From NCBI RefSeq assembly GCF_007004725.1, contig NZ_ML660168.1, positions 186,001 to 250,000 of the forward strand: DNA of 64,000 nucleotides, read 5' to 3'. The position numbers were made by a program, and so were the translations under genes. Shown piece after piece: positions 48,472 to 55,794 of this stretch (within the stretch, counting starts at the first letter, position 1; the number at the start of each line of letters is the position of its first letter). The DNA comes from Aliikangiella coralliicola. Lineage in GTDB: Bacteria; Pseudomonadota; Gammaproteobacteria; Enterobacterales; Kangiellaceae. Below the pieces are notes generated by a model that saw only the letters and a program-made list of their open reading frames with translations, did not search any database and was not told where the DNA came from.

Positions 48472-50109
48472 TTACGGTGTGATACTCTCAAGATGCTTTT
48501 CATAGTGACGCCATCGTTCACTCGATCTCGTATATAAAGGTTCCCGCACCTGCCACAAACTGGCTGTTTTAACCTGGTTGTTCCGCTGATGAAAATCTAG
48601 ACAGCCAGATTCCCACTCCAATCCACAAAAATCAAGCAAGCTTCTCACGGTTTCTTCTGGTTTACTCACTAACTCTTCATAATTCAGATCGTAAATATCA
48701 TGATGAAAAAAAGTTTTCCAATGGTCCATCAATCGTTGGTATTGAGTATAATAGTGATTGATATCGCTTAATGAGTTTGCATAACGAAACTGCTCTGACA
48801 ATTGTTGAAAATAAATCGACAAACAATTATCAAGTTTGTTGCGGACAGTGTGAATAATTTTTGCCTCTGGAAATAGCTTTTTGATCAAACCTAAATACTG
48901 AAAATTGTCCGGTCGTTTGTCAGTTAATAGTTCAGCATCAGGAAAACGGGCATTGCAATGTTCTCGATATTCCTGGGCCAATGTTGCCAAATCATTTTCA
49001 GATATTTTTTCAACCGAACTGGGAAAAGGCGACAACCGGTTTTCAGTTAGTTCTGGAAAATACGATAACTCACCACCCGCGGTAATTTTTGAATGTCCGG
49101 CAAGAATTTGTTCCGCTAAAGTGGAACCTGAACGGAACATGCCACATATAAAAACCACCTTACCATTTTCCGCAGAGTTTCGGCTAACAAACCAGTCGCT
49201 CGAAAATGTTTTCATCAAATCACTAAGATAAACTTCATGATTTTGATGTTTATACTGAGGTACTCGTTTTCGGCTCAATTCATTCGCACGATGATAATAA
49301 TGAATGGCGTCATCATATTGACCACAATCATCATGTACTTTACCAAGAGAAAACATCAAACCTTCTTGTGTTAATGGATCGACGTTGATTTTTCTTGAAG
49401 CGCGTTTTAATTTTTTAATGATTGGATCATCCGCTCGAGAAATTCTCAGGGCGTTACTCATTCTGACCAGAGCATTCAAATATCCAGGATCTTGTTTAAG
49501 CACTTCTTCGTAAAGTGCCACCGCATTCTCTTTATGTCCTTGCTCTTCGAGTAATCCTGCTAGATTAAATTTCGCCGAAAGATAATTACCATTAGTTTTT
49601 AGTGCCGTTTCAAAACAATCTTTTGCTTCCTGTTTTTTTCTCATTTCTGAATAAATGACACCAATATTGTTGTAAACCTCTTCTGGCTGACTAATATTGT
49701 TTTTCAAGGCTTGTTGGTAGGCGTTCACAGCCTCATAAAGCTCACCTTTTTGCTTCAGTATGATAGCTAAATTAAAGTAGGTATCTGCGTTATCGGGATT
49801 GCACTTTAAATAGTTTTTATAGCAATTTATCGCGTCATCGATCCGGTTGAATCTTAGTAGTACATTGGCCAGACTATCACAGTAAAATAATTCAGCTGGC
49901 TTAAGTTTAACCAACGCGCTGAGGCACTGAATGGCTTTTTGGTTTTGATTTGAATTGAGAAAGAGCTCAACTTGTAATTGTAAAACCTGTTCCTGGTGTT
50001 CTTTCAGCTCAAGCAATCTAATGTAAATAGACTCTGCAGCATCATACTGACCTTGGTTTGCCAGTCTTTTTGCTTGATCGAGTTGCTCGATAAATTCTGA
50101 ATATTGCAT
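48472..50109 (-). CDS. TPR-containing sulfotransferase
   Basis: About 545 residues from ATG 50109 (MQYSEFIEQL). The N-terminal half (about 1-270) is made of tetratricopeptide repeats such as NADTYFNLAIILKQKGELYEAV and PEEVYNNIGVIYSEM. The C-terminal half is a sulfotransferase domain, with the PAPS-binding loop FICGMFRSGSTLAEQILAGH and the 3'-phosphate motif IHTVRNKLDNCLSIYFQQ. It is similar in layout to bacterial tyrosylprotein-sulfotransferase-like proteins found next to TonB receptors. The TPR region would bind a protein or peptide. There is no signal peptide, so it acts in the cytoplasm. Paired with the methyltransferase in one operon. Confidence 0.9.
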   Translation of the reverse strand: MQYSEFIEQLDQAKRLANQGQYDAAESIYIRLLELKEHQEQVLQLQVELFLNSNQNQKAIQCLSALVKLKPAELFYCDSLANVLLRFNRIDDAINCYKNYLKCNPDNADTYFNLAIILKQKGELYEAVNAYQQALKNNISQPEEVYNNIGVIYSEMRKKQEAKDCFETALKTNGNYLSAKFNLAGLLEEQGHKENAVALYEEVLKQDPGYLNALVRMSNALRISRADDPIIKKLKRASRKINVDPLTQEGLMFSLGKVHDDCGQYDDAIHYYHRANELSRKRVPQYKHQNHEVYLSDLMKTFSSDWFVSRNSAENGKVVFICGMFRSGSTLAEQILAGHSKITAGGELSYFPELTENRLSPFPSSVEKISENDLATLAQEYREHCNARFPDAELLTDKRPDNFQYLGLIKKLFPEAKIIHTVRNKLDNCLSIYFQQLSEQFRYANSLSDINHYYTQYQRLMDHWKTFFHHDIYDLNYEELVSKPEETVRSLLDFCGLEWESGCLDFHQRNNQVKTASLWQVREPLYTRSSERWRHYEKHLESITP

Positions 50110-50223
50110 TTTAGTCAACCTGAAAGATTTTAATAGCAAACTGCGGCTACTTATCTATTTATGGCGCAAGCCAAATTTCAACTAAGCTAAATCAAGGCTA
50201 TTGAGTATGACAAAATTGAAGCA

Positions 50224-50254
50224 ATAAAAAAACCAGCCCGAAGGCTGGTTTTCC
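50224..50254 (-). terminator. Terminator after TonB receptor 2
   Basis: AACCAGCC (50231-50238) pairs with GGCTGGTT (50243-50250), with a T run on the minus strand after it. It lies 22 bp after the stop of receptor 2 and separates it from the sulfotransferase-methyltransferase pair. Confidence 0.85.
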
Positions 50255-50272
50255 TTATTACTAACTAACAAC

Positions 50273-53161
50273 TTACAGTCGGTAAGTTACACCAGCAAAG
50301 ATATAGCGTCCCAGAATGTCGTATGACCCAGGGAAAGCATTACCATTACCGACACCAGATGGTGCGTTAGGAATGATAGGTGGCTCTTCATCAAGTAAGT
50401 TTTTGATACCAAATCTTAATGTTGTGCTATCCATCACATCCCAGGTTGCACCCACATCCAGATAAGTTTCTGCATCTAGATCGGTTGGGCCGTTGTTAAG
50501 CTCGTCAACTTCACCGAAGTAACGAAGCGTTCCTGTAATGCTCATATCCCATGGCGTTACCCAGGTAGTCACTAAATTCCAGCGCCACTCAGGTCGTGGA
50601 TTTTCACACGCATTTCGATCCCAGAAACCGGCACACTCAATAACGTCAGATACAGGCGTTGGTTTCTTATCAAATGCTAATAGATGTGTTCCTAATAAGT
50701 TGAAGTTCAACTTACCATTTTCACCCATTTCAAATTCGTAAGAAACGTCAAAGTCAATCCCTTCAGTTTCAAGGAAACCGATATTCAGGTTATTCTGAAT
50801 AATGTTATCTTGACCAACCCACAAGGTTTGTGCAGGACCACGATTAATCATTGCACAGAACTCTGGTAGATTATCGATAGCACACTTCTCCAGGATAAAC
50901 TCAGCTGGAATAGTGTCGATCGCATCTTGAACATCGATTTTGAAATAGTCTAAAGCAACGTCTAAACCTTCCATCGGCTGAAATACCACACCAAATGAAG
51001 TGGTTTCAGATTCTTCCGGCTCAAGATCAGGGTTACCACCTTCTAAACCATTGTACTGACCCGCAGGACTATCAGCGATAGTTCCGTAGCGATCTGCCGT
51101 AACCCCAGTTCTAGCACACTGTTCTGCAGTGTAGGTTGGAGTCGCGCCGGCACATGGATCTTCGTCCATATTGAAAAGACCAATTCCAATCGGCTCAAAT
51201 AACTCACGAATGTTTGCGTGACGAGTCGCGCTCTGGAAACTTGCTCTGAACTTCAAGCTGTCATTCACTTCCCAGTCTAACGCGACTTTATAGGTGTCTG
51301 TCGTCTTACCGGTTGAGTAATCTGAATAACGATAACCTAAGTCAACGGTGATGTAATTTGCAAAGTCACTGTCTTCAACAATTGGTAAGCTGAATTCAGA
51401 AAAGACTTCGTTAACATCTAACTTACCGCTAACAACAGAAGTTGGCCCACCTTGTCCAGCACCATCACCAGAGATAAATCCTTGGTCAGGGTTATAGTCC
51501 AATGTATCTTCTCGATACTCAAGACCTACAACGATGCTAGCTCCATCAGAAGCACCAGGCATGACCACACCGGCATCAGTTAGGTCTCCACTCAAGAAAG
51601 CGACAGTTTGCTTAGACTCAGTTTCACCGGTAGCAAACAAAGGCAATACCAGGTAGTTAACCATTGCGTCAGTTACAGCGCCGGTTTCAAATACGTTCCA
51701 TGGAACACAGTTTGGATCGCTACCGTCGATAACCGATTGACAAACGATGTTGCCATTAGCATCGGTAGTCGCGTTCAGCGCTCTGATAATTTTAGTGGTT
51801 GATAAATCGTTGTTGTAAACTTCACTCATCACAACAGTTGAATAACTGGTGAAGGCGTCATAGCTCCAACTTTCGTTGATATCGCCTTTAACACCAACCA
51901 AGCCACGATATGAAGTATGTCTCAGGTCGTGATTTCTCGGTCCACCTTCAACATTTCTTCGGCCGACGTAAGCAGTTTGAACATCTGCGGCGGTCAAACC
52001 AAATTGGCCACACAATTGTTGAAATTGTTGTGCTGACAAAAACGGGTTAGAACATGGAATCGTATTAGTAACGAAAAAAGCACCTGATGGTGCGATCTGT
52101 GCATTACTTTTATCGTCCATAAAGTTGAACTCGGCGTACATTTCAGCATCATCGCTAATTTCATAATGTGCGAAAACACCAGCAGTTCGACGTTGATCAG
52201 GCCGTTGAAAGTGGTTCAAAGGTCCATAGTTATAAAGTGAGTTAAACGGAACGAAATCAGTTCCAGCAACCTGGAAGTCAAAACCGCCCGCAAAATCGGT
52301 TACACGGGTATTAGGAATCGTACTCGAACCGGCACATTCCAAGTTGTTATTGGCATCCAAATCTAGCGCACAGCTACTGTAATCACGAGAATCTTGAGTA
52401 ATCGCCTCAATGTCTCGAATTGTTGCATAAGCGGTTACATTGCCTTTTCCGTTAGCGCTGTTTGCACCAATCAAAATAGAAAAGTCATGGGTATCACCGT
52501 CAGAAACGCTGCCGTCAGCCGTTTCAAATCCTGAAGTCGTTACCAGGTTTTGAATCATGCTATTGTCGTTGTCATGTTGATAAAAGCTGTATTGATAATC
52601 AACAGAAACGCCTTCAAAGTCCCTTTTCATAATGAAGTTGATTACACCGGCAATCGCATCAGAACCGTAAGTTGCTGATGATCCACCCGTTAACAACTCA
52701 ACACGCTCAATCAGCGCAGCAGGGATTTGGTTAATATCAGCGCCCGCGCCATCAACCTTCGGAGAACCCGTTGGTAAACGTCGGCCGTCGATTAAAGTTA
52801 AAGTTCTTTGAGCTCCCAAGAATCTTAAATCTACAGTCGCAGTACCAACAGCACCGTTAGCGGTTCCTGATACTTGACCGGGGAATACCTGGGGAAGTTC
52901 GTTCAGTAGGTCTTCTACTTTGGTAATACCACGAATGGTAAAGTCTTCTGATCCAACAGTTGTGACTGGCGAAGCAGTCATCAGGTTACTTCTTTTAATT
53001 CTGGAACCTGTTATTACAATTTTTTGAGATTCCTCGTCTTCTTCAGCCTCTGTTTCAGCAGCAAATGTATTCGCCGCAAAAGAAGCACTACTTAGGGTAC
53101 CGCAAACAAGCGCAAAGCGAATTGCTTTAGACAGCTTGCTATGCTTATTACTCACTAACAT
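50273..53161 (-). CDS. TonB-dependent receptor 2
   Basis: 962 residues, outer membrane. The signal peptide ends near AANTFAAETE. The TonB-box-like QKIVITGSRIKR is followed by a plug (about 60-190, with VDLRFLGAQRTLTLIDGRRLP) and a barrel whose last residues are GVTYRL. It differs from the other three: the motif SFRAPDM is replaced by QSATRHANIREL, and the C-terminus lacks the GRE segment. ATG 53161 has GGGAG. A triple repeat element lies about 150 bp upstream. It is divergent from the winged-helix regulator gene. The ligand is unknown. Confidence 0.93.
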   Translation of the reverse strand: MLVSNKHSKLSKAIRFALVCGTLSSASFAANTFAAETEAEEDEESQKIVITGSRIKRSNLMTASPVTTVGSEDFTIRGITKVEDLLNELPQVFPGQVSGTANGAVGTATVDLRFLGAQRTLTLIDGRRLPTGSPKVDGAGADINQIPAALIERVELLTGGSSATYGSDAIAGVINFIMKRDFEGVSVDYQYSFYQHDNDNSMIQNLVTTSGFETADGSVSDGDTHDFSILIGANSANGKGNVTAYATIRDIEAITQDSRDYSSCALDLDANNNLECAGSSTIPNTRVTDFAGGFDFQVAGTDFVPFNSLYNYGPLNHFQRPDQRRTAGVFAHYEISDDAEMYAEFNFMDDKSNAQIAPSGAFFVTNTIPCSNPFLSAQQFQQLCGQFGLTAADVQTAYVGRRNVEGGPRNHDLRHTSYRGLVGVKGDINESWSYDAFTSYSTVVMSEVYNNDLSTTKIIRALNATTDANGNIVCQSVIDGSDPNCVPWNVFETGAVTDAMVNYLVLPLFATGETESKQTVAFLSGDLTDAGVVMPGASDGASIVVGLEYREDTLDYNPDQGFISGDGAGQGGPTSVVSGKLDVNEVFSEFSLPIVEDSDFANYITVDLGYRYSDYSTGKTTDTYKVALDWEVNDSLKFRASFQSATRHANIRELFEPIGIGLFNMDEDPCAGATPTYTAEQCARTGVTADRYGTIADSPAGQYNGLEGGNPDLEPEESETTSFGVVFQPMEGLDVALDYFKIDVQDAIDTIPAEFILEKCAIDNLPEFCAMINRGPAQTLWVGQDNIIQNNLNIGFLETEGIDFDVSYEFEMGENGKLNFNLLGTHLLAFDKKPTPVSDVIECAGFWDRNACENPRPEWRWNLVTTWVTPWDMSITGTLRYFGEVDELNNGPTDLDAETYLDVGATWDVMDSTTLRFGIKNLLDEEPPIIPNAPSGVGNGNAFPGSYDILGRYIFAGVTYRL

Positions 53162-53309
53162 AGTCTTACTCCCATCAAATTTTTAGCTCATTTTATGAGC
53201 TGTTTATTGTGTTTGTTAGGCAATTTTTTATCTCAATCACAGATATACAACATGGTATATAACTTTTTGAACTACCCCTACTTGTGAAAGAAACATACTA
53301 ATTAGCAAT

Positions 53310-53334
53310 ATTGAAAAATGTTGAAAAATATTGC
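53310..53334 (-). promoter_or_regulatory. Triple direct repeat upstream of receptor 2
   Basis: On the minus strand GCAAT, TCAAC and TCAAT occur exactly 10 bp apart (plus-strand 53330, 53320, 53310), 149-173 bp before the start codon. With one gap the element can be aligned with that before receptor 3 (shared core ATTTTTCAACA). It is a candidate site for an OmpR/PhoB-type protein. Confidence 0.6.
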
Positions 53335-53379
53335 ATTTCCATAAAACTAGATTAGGGTATTTCAAACAAGCCTTTCGGC

Positions 53380-53397
53380 ATTGAATATTTATTGAAT
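53380..53397 (-). promoter_or_regulatory. Paired ATTCAAT repeats upstream of receptor 2
   Basis: Two copies of ATTCAAT on the minus strand, 11 bp apart, 219-236 bp before receptor 2. They repeat the pattern of the main element and may be a second binding site. Confidence 0.5.
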
Positions 53398-53739
53398 TAC
53401 TCCAACAAAAAACCTATTTTTATGGCCAACGACATTTTGGCAAAACTATTAAAAAACGAAATACTATTTCTGTAACTTTTTCAAAAACCTAGTTTTTTTC
53501 GCAAAAAAAAACTCTTGCGGAGATTAGAACTTCTTAAAAAAGCAGCAAATAAAGTCAAACCTCCCTTAAGTGGGAAAATTGTCCCACACTCATAGAAATT
53601 GTTAACAAGTTAGAACAATACATTTTAAATTTTCTCGACTAATTAAGTGGACGAAAAATAATTTGAAACATTTGGAAAAACATTCAAAGGCTAATTGCAC
53701 CTAAAATAGTCTTGAATTACGAAGTCATTCGTTGTTTAA

Positions 53740-53755
53740 TACGAACAAGTTCGTA
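53740..53755. promoter_or_regulatory. Perfect inverted repeat upstream of the winged-helix gene
   Basis: TACGAAC, AA, GTTCGTA, 52-67 bp before the winged-helix start. Related half-sites (CGAAGTCATTCG at 53720-53731 and GCGAACTTA at 53763) lie close by. It could be an operator of this gene. Confidence 0.55.
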
Positions 53756-53806
53756 GATACTTGCGAACTTACCATCCGCTTATTCTGATAACAGAGAATA
53801 ATTGAT

Positions 53807-54262
53807 ATGAATGCTATAGAGCCCAGGGATTTGAACCAGACAGCAATTCGCTTTTGTGAATGTTTATTAGATCCGGAAACCCAGACATTACAAACCAAAC
53901 ACGGCTTTGTTCGGTTACGCAGTAAACTTTGGTTAGTATTAATCGAGCTCACCAGGCAACCGAATAAATTGGTGCTGAGAGAGTCTCTAGTCAAAGATAT
54001 CTGGCGAGGCAATAACTATACAGGCGAACAGGGACTAACTCATGCTATCTGCCATCTGCGCAGAATACTCAAAAGTTACAACATCCCTGCAAAAATCATC
54101 ACTCTGCCCAAGAAAGGCTATATCTTGCAAAAGGAAAACGATGTATTTAGCGCCGATTCGGCGATGCAGAGCATAACGCCCACTCAAGGTTTGGATGTGT
54201 TTAACCAGAGCTACAATCAAATTGATAATTCCAAGATTGAAGTAAGATACACAATCGGCTAA
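53807..54262 (+). CDS. Stand-alone OmpR/PhoB-type winged-helix regulator
   Basis: 151 residues. Residues about 20-112 form the OmpR/PhoB C-terminal DNA-binding domain: LDPETQTLQTKHG, VRLRSKLWLVLIELTRQPN, LVKDIW, then the recognition helix region QGLTHAICHLRRILK and the wing KIITLPKKGYIL. There is no receiver domain and no membrane helix, unlike two-component regulators and CadC. The tail (112-151) is polar. It lies between receptors 2 and 3, next to a sulfotransferase gene, and its family binds direct repeats spaced 10-11 bp. It is therefore the best candidate to bind the repeats before receptors 2, 3 and 4. How its activity is controlled is unknown. Confidence 0.85.
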   Translation: MNAIEPRDLNQTAIRFCECLLDPETQTLQTKHGFVRLRSKLWLVLIELTRQPNKLVLRESLVKDIWRGNNYTGEQGLTHAICHLRRILKSYNIPAKIITLPKKGYILQKENDVFSADSAMQSITPTQGLDVFNQSYNQIDNSKIEVRYTIG

Positions 54263-54540
54263 GGAATTATCATCGGTTAGCTCGAAAGCTACAGCATGTG
54301 TGGCGTCACAACGCTGCATGTGCTCACTACGCAAAAATCCCTTCAATTTCTTTAACTTACACCCAATTTTATACAACATCTGATATGTGAAATAGCCGTT
54401 TTTCAGTTACTCCAGTCATGCTCGAAAACGGTCAGGCTTTAGATTCAGCCTTATTAATCCTCGATTTATACCTTTATTTTCTATAGGCTTAGCCTAGTTT
54501 AATCACACCGCAAGATTAGTAATTAATGTTAGGGGAGCTC

Positions 54541-55329
54541 ATGCCTAGAATCGTCGCAAAACAAGACAACCTCAATGAACTAAATCAGAATTATGAACAA
54601 AAGCCGCTTAAACACCCCGTTTTTCTTAATTCGGTCCCTAAGTGTGGTACACACCTCATCAGAAATATTTTTAGAATGTTTGTTCCTGTTTCGCAGCAAT
54701 ATCACCAGACATTTATTCAGATTCCAGTCTTAAATCAACATCTGGCTGCATTTTCAACACAAAACCCCTATTTAAGTTGGGGACATTTACTTTTTTCAGA
54801 CGACTCAGCTACAGCAACTCATCAGGTCAAACAACTCATCATCGTCCGCGATCCCTACAGTTGGGTTTTGGCCCGAGCGAGATTTTTTCTGTCAGATACA
54901 TTTCAAGGTAATCTGGAGCATTTGAAGAGTGGCAAAATATCAGTAGAACAAGTACTGAACATGATGATTTTTGGAATTTACCAGAAAGCACCGACGCTGC
55001 AGGAAATTTATACACATAACGCAGTCTCCTGGTTGGGGACTCATACTGAGCTGGTAAAATTTGAAGATATTATTCAGCATCTAAAAAATCTGGACTCCCC
55101 GCAAGCTAAGGACTATTTTCAGGGTTTATTCGATGCCTGTGAAATGGGAGAGCTTCCTCCTGATTGGAAAGAGCGAATAAAAGTAGGTTCCGACAGAAAA
55201 CAAAGCGGTACTGCGAGAGAGAATCTATCTGGGAAAAAATTTGATATTCCTAATGAACTACCTGAAACGCAAAAACAAATGGTCGAATTTGCTGCGCCGG
55301 GTTTAAGAAAAATACTGGGGTATGAATAA
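54541..55329 (+). CDS. Sulfotransferase domain protein
   Basis: About 262 residues from ATG 54541, which has GGGGAG 6 bp upstream; ATG 54526 is in frame but has no such site. The PAPS-binding loop is NSVPKCGTHLIRN and the 3'-phosphate motif IIVRDPYSWVLARARFF. Later LVKFEDII and the C-terminal FAAPGLRKILGYE fit the family. Unlike the other sulfotransferase it has no TPRs. No signal peptide is seen. It follows the regulator gene by 278 bp and precedes receptor 3. The acceptor is unknown. Confidence 0.88.
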   Translation: MPRIVAKQDNLNELNQNYEQKPLKHPVFLNSVPKCGTHLIRNIFRMFVPVSQQYHQTFIQIPVLNQHLAAFSTQNPYLSWGHLLFSDDSATATHQVKQLIIVRDPYSWVLARARFFLSDTFQGNLEHLKSGKISVEQVLNMMIFGIYQKAPTLQEIYTHNAVSWLGTHTELVKFEDIIQHLKNLDSPQAKDYFQGLFDACEMGELPPDWKERIKVGSDRKQSGTARENLSGKKFDIPNELPETQKQMVEFAAPGLRKILGYE

Positions 55330-55351
55330 ATACTTTGACATGGAATTCTGA

Positions 55352-55392
55352 ATAAAAAAAAACCCTCGGATCGGCAGATCATAGAGGGTTTA
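55352..55392. terminator. Terminator-like hairpin after the sulfotransferase gene
   Basis: AACCCTC (55361-55367) pairs with GAGGGTT (55384-55390), with GATC in both loop halves. Downstream on the plus strand only TTT follows, while nine A lie upstream, so it looks stronger for the minus strand. It is the only hairpin after the gene. Confidence 0.55.
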
Positions 55393-55647
55393 CAACCAGG
55401 GATGTAGCAATAATGCTACCCCTCTATGAAACCACTTTTCCACCCTGATAAACAATAGGACCCCGGTTGAATTTAAATTGAAAATATATTGCGTAAATAT
55501 TTAAAAATGTTTCAGTCATTTATTAACAAAAAAAGATCAAAAATTTAAAATTTAATTCAATAATTTTTATATGCAATATTTACCTTGACCCCCCTAGATA
55601 AGTTTACTTTTTGTTCAAAAAATCACATAAATTATCTCAAAACCAAA

Positions 55648-55682
55648 ATTCAATAATTTTTCAACACCGGTTCAATATTCAA
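55648..55682 (+). promoter_or_regulatory. Triple direct repeat upstream of receptor 3
   Basis: TTCAATAATTT, TTCAACACCGG and TTCAATATTCA begin at 55649, 55660 and 55671, exactly 11 bp apart, 113-146 bp before the start codon. A further TTCAA starts at 55678. Candidate site for the winged-helix regulator. Confidence 0.65.
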
Positions 55683-55794
55683 TTAGTTGTTTTTTTGCTT
55701 TGATACCGCCTGCGGAAATTACGAGCAATTTTTACTTGCCTGTCTGTTCCCAAATAAAAAGATAACAACCTCTTAAATTAGGGTAAATCAATCA

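Larger units (their letters stand above)
53162..53806. other. Large divergent regulatory region between receptor 2 and the winged-helix gene
   Basis: 645 very AT-rich bases with no ORF worth calling. It holds, from left to right, the triple repeat at 53310-53334, a pair of ATTGAAT repeats 11 bp apart at 53380 and 53391, a near-palindrome at 53570-53587 (GTGGGA, six bases, TCCCAC), and a perfect inverted repeat at 53740-53755 before the winged-helix gene. Such density of symmetric sites suggests several regulators. Confidence 0.6.
55330..55794. other. Intergenic region before TonB receptor 3
   Basis: 465 AT-rich bases. It contains the terminator of the sulfotransferase gene (55357-55390), an ATTCAAT/ATGCAAT pair at 55555-55577, and the triple repeat at 55648-55682. 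No ORF was found. Confidence 0.6.

Noticed and set aside
53725-54379. Two minus-strand frames opposite the winged-helix gene
   Set aside because: The plus-strand frame has a clear domain; the opposite frames have none.
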